Positions 1-8,130 of a stretch of 64,000 nucleotides of DNA are shown in pieces. Below the pieces are notes generated by a model. It saw only the letters and a list, made by a program, of their open reading frames with translations. It was not told the origin of the DNA and made no database searches. This DNA is from Desulfolutivibrio sulfoxidireducens. Lineage in GTDB: Bacteria; Desulfobacterota; Desulfovibrionia; Desulfovibrionales; Desulfovibrionaceae. The stretch is taken from contig NZ_CP045508.1 of the NCBI RefSeq assembly GCF_013376475.1, forward strand, positions 3,880,001 through 3,944,000, written 5' to 3'. A program made the position numbers and the translations under genes. The stretch's first letter is position 1. The number at the start of each line of letters is the position of its first letter.

Positions 1-2
1 CC

Positions 3-740
3 ATCGGGCTTTGGGGCGGCGAGGGCAAGGGTGCCGGGCGGCCCGGGACCATGCTTCCCCCCGGCCGCGTCGCGCTCCAGTTCACGGTCAAGGACACGGG
101 CATCGGCATAGATCCGTCGCGTCAGGCCGATCTGTTCGAACCCTACGCCCCGGGCGCCGACTCCCTGGACATGAAACACGGACGCGGTTCCAGCCTGGGC
201 CTCGCCGTGTGCAAACGGCTGGTGGCCATGATGCACGGGGACATCTGGCTGGACTCGGCCGAAGGACGCGGCAGCGCGTTCACCTTCACTGTGGAATACG
301 GCCTGTGCGACGAGTCCAGGCCCCGCCCCGCGCCACCGGAAACCGTGTCGGTCCCGGTACCGCCGGGCAACCTGAGAATCCTTTTGGCCGAGGACGAACC
401 GGTCAACCGCATCTTCACCGTGCGCGCCCTGCAGCGGCTTGGTTTCACCGTGCTCACCGCGGTCGACGGCAAGGAGGCCCTGCAGGTCTTAAGCCGCGAG
501 CCCGTTGATCTGGTGCTCATGGATATCCAGATGCCGCGCTTAAACGGCCTGGACGCCACCCGGGCCATCCGGGCCGGCCAGGTTCCGGGCCTTGACCCAG
601 GCATCCCTATCGTGGCCCTGACCGCGTTCGCCATGGAAAGCGACAAGATGCGCGGTCTGGAGGCCGGCATGGACGAGTACGTCACCAAGCCCTTCGAGGT
701 GCCCGTGCTCATGGACATCATCCGGCGCGTTTTGGACTGA
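3..740 (+). CDS. Hybrid sensor histidine kinase, C-terminal part (cut by window edge)
   Basis: The reading frame is open back to the first base, so the N-terminus, dimerisation domain and any sensor lie outside the window. What remains is the end of a GHKL ATPase domain (G1-type motif VKDTGIGID near residue 30, then a glycine-rich SSLGLAVCK stretch), a short linker, and a C-terminal receiver domain. The receiver starts at ILLAEDEP, has its phosphoacceptor Asp in LVLMDIQMP and its conserved Lys in YVTKPF. The protein is therefore a hybrid kinase that passes phosphate to its own receiver. Signal and partner are unknown. It ends 28 bp before the end of the convergent gene. Confidence 0.85.
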   Translation: MGLWGGEGKGAGRPGTMLPPGRVALQFTVKDTGIGIDPSRQADLFEPYAPGADSLDMKHGRGSSLGLAVCKRLVAMMHGDIWLDSAEGRGSAFTFTVEYGLCDESRPRPAPPETVSVPVPPGNLRILLAEDEPVNRIFTVRALQRLGFTVLTAVDGKEALQVLSREPVDLVLMDIQMPRLNGLDATRAIRAGQVPGLDPGIPIVALTAFAMESDKMRGLEAGMDEYVTKPFEVPVLMDIIRRVLD

Positions 741-768
741 CTTCCGGTCGCGACCGGCCGCCTTCGGT

Positions 769-1980
769 TCAGACGCAAAGCGCCCGACGGTCGAGCACGA
801 AACCATCGTCCAGGCTGGCCAGAAGGCCCAGGCGGGAAAGCCGCTTGAGATCGCGTCTGGCCGTCTGTTCGCTGGCCCGGCCGTAGAGCAGGGAAAAGGG
901 CGAGGCCCGGCACAGCGCCCGGATCCCCACAGGGCCATGCCCGCCGTCGAGCAGGAGCCGCAACAGGGCGTGCTGCCTGGCCGTCACCCGGCGCGCCAGA
1001 CGCAATTCCTCGAAATGCCGCTCCAGGACCAGCCGGCGAAGACCCTCGGCGACCCGCTCCTGCGCCTCGCGCAACCCCCAGGCCAATCCCCGCAGACAAA
1101 ACTCCACAAACGGCGTCGGATCGTCCGCAAGCTCCCCCGCCGGCGGCCTCGAAGACGGGGCCGCCCGGTCCGTCGCCGGATCCTCGCCCGCTCGACCCGC
1201 CGGATGCAGGGGGGCGCGCCCCTCGTATTCCCCCAGATGCGTCAGATAGTATTCGCCAAGCACGGCCGGCGCGAAACGGTACCCGGCGGCCTCGAGCACC
1301 ATGGCCTCGGCCAGCCTGGCCATGACCGCGCAGGCCCGGGAAAACGGACGAAGCGCCAGGAGGTGGTAATGGACCAGCGCGGCGCGGACGGCCGGCTCCA
1401 TCCGGTCCATGCCCGGGGCGTTGAACCATGCGCTCAGGGCGTCGAAGAACGGCCCGACACATTTTTTTTGCGCAGGATCATCCGCGTCGCCGCCTGAAGG
1501 CGGCGAAGCTGGGTCACGGCCTGGACCAGCCCCCGCAGGGACCCCTCGTTCAACCGCGACACGCATGGCGTCCAGAAGGTGACGGCCAAGTTCCAGGAAG
1601 CCCCTGCCCGAACACCTCGGGACGAACTCGGCCCAAAACTCCCCGAGCCCCCCCCAAAGCCCCTCGCCCCCGGGCCCTCCGTCCGCCTCGCCCCGCCCCC
1701 GTGGGCCAGGGGCGGACGGGAGGGTCCGGACAACGCCCTCTCCGGGCTCCTCCAGGACAAGGCAGGTCCGTGCGAGCACCTCCTGGGCGGCAAGCCCCCG
1801 CCGCACGAATTCCGCGGCGAGCGCCTGACGCGCTCCGGGCAGGATGGGAAGCCGGGCCAGGGAAGCGGCAAGGACTCGCAGTTCGGCGCAACAGGGGGCA
1901 AGGACGCGGGCGTCGTGGGGACGTCCCCAGGGGGGAGGCGGCGCGACATGCTGACCATCCTTTGGTTGTTTATTTGTCAT
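769..1980 (-). CDS. Fic-fold protein with a degenerate active-site motif and C-terminal winged helix
   Basis: Residues about 180-260 follow the Fic domain pattern (helix ending in VHYHLLAL, then RPF, then a helix with MARL and a later GEYYLTHLGEYEG). Active Fic proteins carry HPFx(D/E)GNGRxxR. Here the His is Arg and the acidic residue and GNGR are replaced (RPFSRACAVMARL), so AMP transfer looks impossible. The C-terminal 70 residues resemble a winged helix (TARQHALLRLLL, then TARRDLKRLSRLGLL), as in many Fic regulators. A TTG at 1998 could extend it by 6 codons; I chose the ATG, although no clear ribosome site precedes either. The Fic call rests on motif reading only. The role is probably DNA binding or protein binding (inference). 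Confidence 0.6.
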   Translation of the reverse strand: MTNKQPKDGQHVAPPPPWGRPHDARVLAPCCAELRVLAASLARLPILPGARQALAAEFVRRGLAAQEVLARTCLVLEEPGEGVVRTLPSAPGPRGRGEADGGPGGEGLWGGLGEFWAEFVPRCSGRGFLELGRHLLDAMRVAVERGVPAGAGPGRDPASPPSGGDADDPAQKKCVGPFFDALSAWFNAPGMDRMEPAVRAALVHYHLLALRPFSRACAVMARLAEAMVLEAAGYRFAPAVLGEYYLTHLGEYEGRAPLHPAGRAGEDPATDRAAPSSRPPAGELADDPTPFVEFCLRGLAWGLREAQERVAEGLRRLVLERHFEELRLARRVTARQHALLRLLLDGGHGPVGIRALCRASPFSLLYGRASEQTARRDLKRLSRLGLLASLDDGFVLDRRALCV

Positions 1981-2073
1981 TGATTTTGATAGATGCAACT
2001 CTTTAAAAAATATGTTTTTATTTCACTTTTTTCCATACTCTTTGATAGTATTTATGTCAAGCCTTCTGTCAGA

Positions 2074-2328
2074 CTAATTCATGGCCGTCACGATCCGCCG
2101 CACATGCCGCGCGGAAAGACCGTACCGCTCCCGCAATTCCGGCACCCCAAGTCCCGAGGAAAACATCCGCCGTATCTCCGCATCGCGCCGGCGCCGCCTG
2201 GAATCCGCGCCGGTGGGGATGTCCAGGCGGCACCCGCCCCATTCGCCGATGATCACATCCACAGCGGTCCAGGCGCACTCCTCGCCCAACCGTTCGGCCA
2301 ATTTGGAATGCAGCTCGTTTTCGCGCAT
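2074..2328 (-). CDS. Mor/C-like transcriptional activator, small
   Basis: This 84-residue protein has the layout of the Mor/C family known from phage Mu: an N-terminal dimerisation half and a C-terminal helix-turn-helix (RRDAEIRRMFSSG, then ELRERYGLSARHVRRIV). The start is the ATG of MRENELHSK; a longer frame to 2391 would run into the promoter. It is divergent from the S24-type repressor gene, and a good promoter (2398-2426) overlapping the repressor-type operator points at it, which suggests a repressor/activator switch. No other Mu-like phage genes lie nearby. Family assignment is from the pattern and is moderately sure. Confidence 0.6.
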   Translation of the reverse strand: MRENELHSKLAERLGEECAWTAVDVIIGEWGGCRLDIPTGADSRRRRRDAEIRRMFSSGLGVPELRERYGLSARHVRRIVTAMN

Positions 2329-2397
2329 GGTCTCCTCCACATGACGACTTCCGTTTCTCCGGCTCCTTGCCTTGCCCACGGCCGGCCACATGAATAA

Positions 2398-2426
2398 TTT
2401 GTATTACTGAATGGAATATATGTCAA
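2398..2426 (-). promoter_or_regulatory. Predicted sigma70-type promoter of the Mor-like gene
   Basis: Reading the minus strand, TTGACA (2426-2421) is followed by a 17-base spacer and TACAAA (2403-2398). The left arm of the inverted repeat at 2412-2439 falls inside the spacer, so a bound repressor would block this promoter. Confidence 0.6.
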
Positions 2427-2439
2427 ACTGAATATTCCA
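2412..2439. promoter_or_regulatory. Inverted-repeat operator TGGAATAT-N12-ATATTCCA
   Basis: Two 8-base arms that are exact reverse complements (2412-2419 and 2432-2439) lie between the divergent Mor-like and S24-type genes. The same arms recur downstream of the repressor gene at 3336-3384. The likely binder is the S24-type repressor encoded next door; that is inference from position and repetition. Confidence 0.6.
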
Positions 2440-2483
2440 AATTATGCCTAGACTTCCCCCCCCCTTCATGTCAGAAAGGCATC

Positions 2484-3326
2484 ATGAGTCCCGCCCGAAC
2501 GCCTCCAGCCCCGCCCCGTGACGGCGCCGCCAGGGAAGGCGCCCTTTTCGTCCAGGCATTGCATGCCCTGGTGGAGGTCAACGGCGTGCCCCAGAGCGCC
2601 CTGGCCGACCACACCGGGGTCAGCCAAGGCTACGTGAGCAAGATTTTATGCGGAAAACAGCTCCCCAAAGGCCACCTGCGGGAGCGGCTGGCGGATTTTT
2701 TTCACCTGTCCTACCGGGAGATGCTGGACATCGGGCGCGAACGCCTGGCCCAGCGCGAGGATGAGGAATATTCCATGCCCGGACAGCCCGGGGATCCCAT
2801 GTTCCCCCGCGACGCCGTGCGCGAGGACATCTCCTCCCCGCAGGGCGTCACCTACCCCTGCGGGGAGCGCGCCCTGCTCAAAAACCTCCTGCGGGACATC
2901 AAGGCCCGGGAGGTCCACCAGCGCTACTACACCGAGGTCCCCCTGCGCGAGGCCACCGGCTCCATGGGCGGAGGATCCACGGAAACGGGCACCCGGACCA
3001 TCACCTACCTGAGCTTTCGCACCGAGTGGATCCGCTCCAAGGGAAATCCCGAATTCATGTCGGTCATCAGGGCCTTCGGGGACAGCATGGCCCCCACCAT
3101 CGCCGACGGCTGCGTGGTGCTCATCGACGAAAGCCGCAGACAGTTCGTCACGAACAAGGTCTACTACATCCGCCACAATGGGCAGATGTATATCAAACGC
3201 CTGATCGGAAACGCACGGGACATCCGCATCGTCTCCGACCAGGACCAGGCCTGCATCCCGGTTTGCGAGGCCGATGATTTCGAAATCATCGGCCGCTGCA
3301 TCTGGATGGCCCGGGACATCGAATAG
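2484..3326 (+). CDS. CI/LexA-like repressor with N-terminal HTH and C-terminal S24 self-cleaving peptidase
   Basis: The protein has 280 residues. Residues about 20-75 form an HTH (ALADHTGVSQGYVSKIL); the C-terminal part is a peptidase S24 domain with catalytic Ser201 in GDSMAPT and the general-base Lys238 in YIKRL. Proteins of this kind dimerise through the S24 domain and are inactivated by self-cleavage, often in response to DNA damage through RecA. Both catalytic residues are present, so it should be inducible. I could not pick out a clear Ala-Gly or Cys-Gly cleavage site. Inverted repeats upstream (2412-2439) and downstream (3336-3384) are probable operators, implying control of the Mor-like gene, perhaps itself, and the small gene at 3419. 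Confidence 0.85.
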   Translation: MSPARTPPAPPRDGAAREGALFVQALHALVEVNGVPQSALADHTGVSQGYVSKILCGKQLPKGHLRERLADFFHLSYREMLDIGRERLAQREDEEYSMPGQPGDPMFPRDAVREDISSPQGVTYPCGERALLKNLLRDIKAREVHQRYYTEVPLREATGSMGGGSTETGTRTITYLSFRTEWIRSKGNPEFMSVIRAFGDSMAPTIADGCVVLIDESRRQFVTNKVYYIRHNGQMYIKRLIGNARDIRIVSDQDQACIPVCEADDFEIIGRCIWMARDIE

Positions 3327-3335
3327 CCCGCCATC

Positions 3336-3384
3336 TGGAATATTCTTCTTGACTTATTCCTGAATTGGAATACAAAATATTCCA
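3336..3384 (+). promoter_or_regulatory. Promoter overlapped by repressor-type operator sites
   Basis: TGGAATATTC (3336-3345) is followed by a -35-like TTGACT (3349-3354), then TGGAATAC (3366-3373) and ATATTCCA (3377-3384) with a 3-base gap. A -10-like TACAAA begins at 3371, inside the second pair. The arms match those at 2412-2439. The arrangement suggests direct repression of the gene starting at 3419. Confidence 0.55.
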
Positions 3385-3418
3385 ACAGCCATCAGGAAAC
3401 CCTTCCCGAGGATCACCC

Positions 3419-3697
3419 ATGGACCGTTTTACCCTGTGGGAAAAAGCCCCCATCTGCGGCTGGCAACCGGCCATGACCTACCCGGACCTGGAACAGGCCC
3501 GGCGGGCCCTTGCCGCCTGGGCCGAGGATTTCGTGGACGAATACGGCCTGCCCCCCGTGCCCGGACGCGACTTCCGACTCACCCAGGACCTCGATCTCCC
3601 CCTTGGCCTTGACCGTCCCTCCCCAAGGCCGGCACAGGCCCGGCCCTCTCTCTCGGACATCCCGCCGGCCCGCCGGGAGATACGTCTTCACGGATAA
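3419..3697 (+). CDS. Small hypothetical protein under the operator-controlled promoter
   Basis: This 92-residue soluble protein has no recognised domain. The first half is predicted helical (LEQARRALAAWAEDFVDEYG) and the second half is rich in Pro and Arg. The start is the ATG after GAGGA at 3407-3411; an in-frame ATG at 3365 lies inside the operator and is rejected. A strong terminator follows at 3784-3820, so this is a single-gene unit. Because it is the only gene between repressor-type operators and a terminator, it is the most likely effector of the switch. Function unknown. Confidence 0.6.
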   Translation: MDRFTLWEKAPICGWQPAMTYPDLEQARRALAAWAEDFVDEYGLPPVPGRDFRLTQDLDLPLGLDRPSPRPAQARPSLSDIPPARREIRLHG

Positions 3698-3783
3698 GCG
3701 TCTCCAGGCCGCCCCCTTGATTCCGGCCCGCCCTCCTCGGTCGGGACAGGCGTCTTGAAAAAATCTCCCGGCCCTGTCACAGT

Positions 3784-3820
3784 GCCGCCGCGTCACCCAT
3801 GCGCCGACGCGGCGGCTTTT
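3784..3820 (+). terminator. Rho-independent terminator
   Basis: Perfect 11-bp stem GCCGCCGCGTC / GACGCGGCGGC (3784-3794 and 3806-3816) with an 11-base loop, followed by TTTT. It ends the transcript of the 3419 gene and argues against starting the next gene upstream of it. Confidence 0.8.
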
Positions 3821-3862
3821 CTGATGGGCGGGCCGCCACTTCTCGAACAAGGACAGCTTTCC

Positions 3863-5026
3863 GTGGGCGAAATCCCCCCCCAACAAAAGACTCCCGGCGG
3901 AAAAACGCCAAAAATCCGCCGGGTGATCTTTCTCGGCATCTATCTCGCCGGGCTTGTTCTTTTTCTTGAGATCGCGGGCCGCGTGACCTGGCTTTGCCTG
4001 GACAAGACCTGGGGGCTTCTGGTCCCGCAGGAAATCTCCCGATTCGACGACATGCTGGGCTGGTCCCTGGTGCCCGGCGCGCGAGCCGTCTCAAAAAGCA
4101 CCGGCCAACCCATCGAATACGCCATCAATTCCGCTGGATTCCGCGACCGTGAATACCCCCTGGAAAAGCCGGAGGGAACCTTCCGCATCCTGCTTCTGGG
4201 CGATTCCCACACCTTCGGTTTCGGCGTGCCCCTGGAAAAGCACTTCTCCAAGCTCCTGGAGGGCTATTTCCGCAATGTCGAGGTGCTGAACATGGGGGTG
4301 AACGGCTACGGCCTGGACCAGGAATTGCTGCTCCTGCGCGACAAGGGGCTGGCCTACCATCCGGATGTGATTGTGGTCTACGTGCCGCACTATATGGACA
4401 ACCGGCATGTCCGGGACAAGGTCTGGGGCATGGGGAAACCCCGCTTCCTCCTGGAGGACGGCCGTCTGGTCCCGACCAACCGCCCCGTGACCAACAATTC
4501 CTTTGTCTACCGCCTGCTTCTTGACGGCGACCGGTTTCTCTCCAAATGGAGCAAGGCCTACCTGCTCATGCGGGACGCCGTGATCCATTTTTTCGTCCAG
4601 GAAGACCGAATCAAGGCCGAAAACCTTCCCGACGACCTGGCCCGTACCATCGACCCTCACGCCGCGCCCGACGCGGCCGGGGAAAAGCCCCACGAGACGG
4701 CCGAGCCCGATGCCCTCCAACTCGAGGTCAACCGGTTGGGCGAGGCCATCGTGTCCGCCATGAGCGAGGAGGCCAAGGCGCACGGCGCCACGTTCGTCCT
4801 GGTCACCCGACGCGGGGAACTGGCCGTGTCCTCCATCAAAAACGCGATACCAACCCTCTATCTCCACGACCCCCTGCAAAACCCCGGGCTGATCCTGGCC
4901 GGAGATCCCACCCGCCATCCCAATGAGCCGGCCAGCGGCATCCTGGCCTGGGAGATATCCAAATTCCTCAACGAAAACAGGATGATCCCGGAAACGCACC
5001 TGCCTCGCGGCGGCGGTCCGAAATAG
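3863..5026 (+). CDS. Membrane-anchored SGNH/GDSL-type hydrolase
   Basis: I start at GTG 3863, which has AAGGA nine bases upstream; the longer frame from 3755 would translate through the terminator. The 387-residue protein has one N-terminal transmembrane helix (RRVIFLGIYLAGLVLFLEIA) followed by an extracytoplasmic SGNH domain. The nucleophile is Ser115 in LLLGDSHTFG, an Asn lies in NMGVNGYGLD, and the final His is in TRHPNEPA. Such enzymes remove or add acyl groups on lipids or exopolysaccharides; the substrate here cannot be told. A Glu/Asp/Pro-rich stretch interrupts the domain near residues 245-290. It is a stand-alone gene. Confidence 0.75.
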   Translation: MGEIPPQQKTPGGKTPKIRRVIFLGIYLAGLVLFLEIAGRVTWLCLDKTWGLLVPQEISRFDDMLGWSLVPGARAVSKSTGQPIEYAINSAGFRDREYPLEKPEGTFRILLLGDSHTFGFGVPLEKHFSKLLEGYFRNVEVLNMGVNGYGLDQELLLLRDKGLAYHPDVIVVYVPHYMDNRHVRDKVWGMGKPRFLLEDGRLVPTNRPVTNNSFVYRLLLDGDRFLSKWSKAYLLMRDAVIHFFVQEDRIKAENLPDDLARTIDPHAAPDAAGEKPHETAEPDALQLEVNRLGEAIVSAMSEEAKAHGATFVLVTRRGELAVSSIKNAIPTLYLHDPLQNPGLILAGDPTRHPNEPASGILAWEISKFLNENRMIPETHLPRGGGPK

Positions 5027-5061
5027 TTTGGCGTGATCTTTGCTTTACTTGTTTATGAATG

Positions 5062-5460
5062 TCAGGCCGTGGCCAACAGGGTGCGGGAGGCCGAGGACGA
5101 CGCAAGCCCGGCCTCGACCGCGGCATACGCCGCGATCGCGCGTTGCCGGGAGGCCAGGGGGGAGGTTCCGATCTCGAGGGAAGGCGTCAGCGCGGCGTCA
5201 AACATCCGTCCAGCCGCGACCGCCCCTTCCAGGATCGCCTCGAAGGGCTCGGTAACGGAAAAACCCGTGTCTTGTGACGCTTGGCCCGTGTCCTGGGAAA
5301 GCAGTTCGACGTCTTTGCTGGTGTAGCTGAGCCCGAACCTGCCCAGCCGGAAACCGACCTCGGTGGTCACGATCCGGGCCTGGGGGGATGACGGTTCCGC
5401 CTTGGCGGATTCCCGGGCATAGGCCAGATATGGGGTACGTCCAACCGCGGAAACGGCCAT
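5062..5460 (-). CDS. Hypothetical protein
   Basis: This 132-residue protein starts MAVSAVGRTPYLAYARES, with AGAGG six bases before the ATG. No domain is recognised. The C-terminal third is Ala-rich and probably helical (RAIAAYAAVEAGLASSSAS). There is no signal peptide or membrane segment. It faces away from nfnA, sharing the intergenic region 5461-5746. The gene call rests on the ribosome site and codon usage. Confidence 0.5.
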   Translation of the reverse strand: MAVSAVGRTPYLAYARESAKAEPSSPQARIVTTEVGFRLGRFGLSYTSKDVELLSQDTGQASQDTGFSVTEPFEAILEGAVAAGRMFDAALTPSLEIGTSPLASRQRAIAAYAAVEAGLASSSASRTLLATA

Positions 5461-5676
5461 GGACCCTCTCGTATGCCGTAGCGGGCACGTCCCGCCCGGC
5501 GTTCTTGCGGCCACCCTGCCGACGGCCGCCCACACGCCTCGTCGACGCGTCGCGACCGCACGTCCATCCCTGGAGACGTTTCGGTGTGTACCATGTTTTT
5601 AATCAGGCTCTCGTTTTTTGACAAGGGCCTTGCGCCCATTTTCACGATCCCTCCCCCTGAAAAATCCGTTCCTCTG

Positions 5677-5706
5677 TTGACGCGAACGCGCCCGCTGGCA
5701 TATTCC
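5677..5706 (+). promoter_or_regulatory. Predicted promoter of nfnAB
   Basis: TTGACG (5677-5682) is followed 16-18 bases later by a CATATTCC element (about 5699-5706). It lies 40 bases before the nfnA ATG. The rest of 5461-5746 shows no other feature. Confidence 0.5.
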
Positions 5707-5746
5707 CCGGAACAGGGAGACAACATCCCGCCCCGCCGGAGGAATC

Positions 5747-6601
5747 ATGCCCACGACCATTCTCGCCAAACGACGCCTCATCCCGGGAAAGACCAGCGAG
5801 CTGGTCCTTGACGCCCCGCACATCGCGGCCAAGGCCAGACCCGGCAACTTCCTCATCCTGCGCGTGGCCGACAAGGGCGAGCGTATCCCCCTGACCATCG
5901 CCGACGTCGACCCGGAAAAAGGGACCGTGACCATCGTCTATCTGGTCCTGGGCAAAACCACGGCCCACCTGGAGACCCTTGAGGCCGGCGACGCCATCCT
6001 GGACGTGTGCGGCCCGCTTGGCGCGCCCACCCATATCGAAAAGACCGGCACCGTGGTCTGCGTGGGCGGGGGCACGGGCATCGCGGCCATGCATCACATC
6101 GCCAAGGGGCATCATCGGGCCGGCAACCACGTGGTGGCCGTGATCGGTGCCCGCACCAAGGATCTCCTGCTTTTTCACGACGAGTTGTCGGCCTTCTGCC
6201 CCGAGGTCCTGGTGACCACCGACGATGGCAGCCTGGGCCGCAAGGGCCTGGTCACCGAGGCCCTGCGCGACAGGCTGGCCTCGGACCAGGCCGTTTCCGA
6301 GGTGGTGGCCGTTGGGCCGGTACCCATGATGCGGGCCGTGGCCGAGACCACCCGGCCGTTTGGCGTCAAAACCACGGTGAGCGTAAACTCCATCATGGTG
6401 GACGGCATCGGCATGTGCGGGGCCTGCCGGGTGACCGTGGGCGGCAAGGTGCGCTTCGCCTGCGTGGACGGACCGGAGTTCGACGGCCATCAGGTGGACT
6501 TCGGCGAGTTGTGCGCCCGTCTGGGGGCCTTCCGCGACCAGGAGCGTCTCTCCCTGGAAAAATTCCACGAGTGTCGCTGCCATGACCACAAAAAAGCCTA
6601 A
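5747..6601 (+). CDS. nfnA: NADH-dependent ferredoxin:NADP oxidoreductase NfnAB, small subunit
   Basis: The 284-residue protein is the FAD/NAD-binding small subunit of the electron-bifurcating transhydrogenase NfnAB, also annotated as sulfide dehydrogenase or ferredoxin-NADP reductase subunit alpha. The complex couples NADPH, NAD and ferredoxin redox reactions in the cytoplasm. Visible features are an N-terminal flavodoxin-reductase-type barrel, a nucleotide-binding loop VVCVGGGTGIAAMHH near residue 103, and a C-terminal [2Fe-2S] region with ligands in MCGACRVTVGG, RFACVDGPEFD. It overlaps nfnB by 20 bases, so the two subunits are probably translationally coupled. Confidence 0.92.
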   Translation: MPTTILAKRRLIPGKTSELVLDAPHIAAKARPGNFLILRVADKGERIPLTIADVDPEKGTVTIVYLVLGKTTAHLETLEAGDAILDVCGPLGAPTHIEKTGTVVCVGGGTGIAAMHHIAKGHHRAGNHVVAVIGARTKDLLLFHDELSAFCPEVLVTTDDGSLGRKGLVTEALRDRLASDQAVSEVVAVGPVPMMRAVAETTRPFGVKTTVSVNSIMVDGIGMCGACRVTVGGKVRFACVDGPEFDGHQVDFGELCARLGAFRDQERLSLEKFHECRCHDHKKA

Positions 6602-8003
6602 GTCCGCCCCCCGCACGCCCATGCCCGAGCAGCCCGCCGCCCTGCGGCGGACAAACTTCTCGGAAGTCGCCCTGGGGTATGACCTGTCCATGGCCATGGC
6701 CGAGGCCTCCCGCTGCCTGCAGTGTAAGAAACCGGCCTGCGTCCAGGGCTGCCCCGTGGAGGTCAACATCAAGGATTTCGTGGGGCATCTCGCCCGAGGC
6801 GACGTGGTCGCGGCCTTCCAGGCCATCAAGGAGACCAACAGCCTGCCCGCGGTGTGCGGCCGGGTCTGCCCCCAGGAAAACCAGTGCGAGGGGTCCTGCA
6901 TCCTGGGCAAAAAGGGCCAGCCCGTGGCCATCGGCCGTCTGGAGCGCTTCGTGGCCGACGAATTCGCGGCCCGCTCGGCCTGCGAGGAGCTGACCGGGCA
7001 GCCAGAATGCGTCGTGACCCGCGACGAGCTTCGGGCCGCCTGCATCGGGTCCGGGCCATCGAGCCTGACCGTGGCCGGCTACCTGGCCTCCCGGGGCGTC
7101 AAGGTCACGGTCTACGAGGCCCTGCACGAACTGGGCGGGGTTTTGACCTACGGCATCCCGGAGTTCAGGCTGCCCAAGGCCGTCGTGCGCCGGGAGATCG
7201 CGGCGCTGACGCAAAGCGGTGTGACCTTCGTGACCAACTGGGTGGGCGGCAAGACCTTCACCATCCCCGAGCTTTTCGAGAGGGGCGACAAGGCCGTGTT
7301 CATCGGCGTGGGCGCGGGCCTGCCCCGGTTTCTGAACATCCCCGGGGAAAGCCTGATCGGGGTTTTCTCGGCCAACGAATACCTCACCCGGGTGAACCTC
7401 GGCCGGGCCTACGCCTTTCCGGAATACGACACGCCCATCTTCCCGGGGAGACGGGTGGCGGTCCTGGGCGGGGGCAACGTGGCCATGGACGCGGCCCGCA
7501 CGGCGCTCCGGCTGGGGGCCGAGGAGGTCCGGCTGGTCTATCGCCGCTCGAAAGAGGAAATGCCGGCCCGGGCCGAGGAGTTGCACCACGCCATCGAGGA
7601 AGGGGTCATCCTGGAATGCCTGTGCGGTCCCGTGGCCTTTCTGGGCGACGAACGCGGCTACCTCACGGGCATGACCGTGCAGCGCATGTGCCTGGGCGAA
7701 CCCGACGAGTCCGGCCGCTGCCGGCCCTGTCCCATCGAGGGGGACACGGCGCTCTTGCCCTGCGATCTGGCCGTGGTGGCCGTGGGCACGGGTCCCAACC
7801 CCGTGCTCCTCTCCGCCACCCCGGGCCTTGAAAAAAACCGCCGGGGCTATGTGGTGGTGAACGAGGAGACGGGGGAGACCAGCATCGAAAACGTTTTCGC
7901 CGGCGGCGACATCGTCACCGGCTCGGCCACGGTGATCCTGGCCATGGGCGCCGGCCGCCGCGCGGCCAAGGAGATCGCCCGGAGGCTTCTTGCCCACGCC
8001 TGA
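6582..8003 (+). CDS. nfnB: NADH-dependent ferredoxin:NADP oxidoreductase NfnAB, large subunit
   Basis: The 473-residue protein resembles the small chain of glutamate synthase. Two [4Fe-4S] clusters are marked by CLQCKKPACVQGC (about residues 47-59) and CGRVCPQENQCEGSC (about 91-105). The FAD site is ACIGSGPSSLTVAGYLA near residue 153, and a second dinucleotide site AVLGGGNVAMDAART lies near 293. It holds the bifurcating flavin and the ferredoxin and NADP sites of the complex. Neighbouring glutamate synthase large chain is absent, and the nfnA partner confirms the Nfn assignment. Length is normal. Confidence 0.92.
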   Translation: MTTKKPKSAPRTPMPEQPAALRRTNFSEVALGYDLSMAMAEASRCLQCKKPACVQGCPVEVNIKDFVGHLARGDVVAAFQAIKETNSLPAVCGRVCPQENQCEGSCILGKKGQPVAIGRLERFVADEFAARSACEELTGQPECVVTRDELRAACIGSGPSSLTVAGYLASRGVKVTVYEALHELGGVLTYGIPEFRLPKAVVRREIAALTQSGVTFVTNWVGGKTFTIPELFERGDKAVFIGVGAGLPRFLNIPGESLIGVFSANEYLTRVNLGRAYAFPEYDTPIFPGRRVAVLGGGNVAMDAARTALRLGAEEVRLVYRRSKEEMPARAEELHHAIEEGVILECLCGPVAFLGDERGYLTGMTVQRMCLGEPDESGRCRPCPIEGDTALLPCDLAVVAVGTGPNPVLLSATPGLEKNRRGYVVVNEETGETSIENVFAGGDIVTGSATVILAMGAGRRAAKEIARRLLAHA

Positions 8004-8080
8004 ACGGTTTTATTTCCCGGAGAGGCGTTGCGTGACCCTGCATCAAAATTGTTACAAATCGCGTCGCGACACCACTCCCC

Positions 8081-8105
8081 GCCCGGCGGCGGATACCCGC
8101 CGGGC
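8081..8105. other. Hairpin between nfnB and the pst promoter region
   Basis: A perfect 9-bp stem GCCCGGCGG / CCGCCGGGC (8081-8089, 8097-8105) with a 7-base loop and no T-run. It may mark the 3' end of the nfnAB transcript; a rho-independent terminator is not supported. Confidence 0.35.
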
Positions 8106-8130
8106 GCGCCGTCACTCATTTTCCCAGAGT

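Noticed and set aside
2074-3326. A Mu-like prophage suggested by the Mor-like and repressor genes
   Set aside because: No transposase, portal, tail or lysis genes lie on either side in the window, so at most a remnant regulatory module is supported.
3755-3862. Upstream start for the SGNH hydrolase
   Set aside because: It would translate through a perfect terminator (3784-3820) and lacks a ribosome site; GTG 3863 has AAGGA at the right distance.
8081-8105. Riboswitch upstream of pstS
   Set aside because: Only a simple hairpin is visible; the tandem repeat next to it fits a Pho box better.
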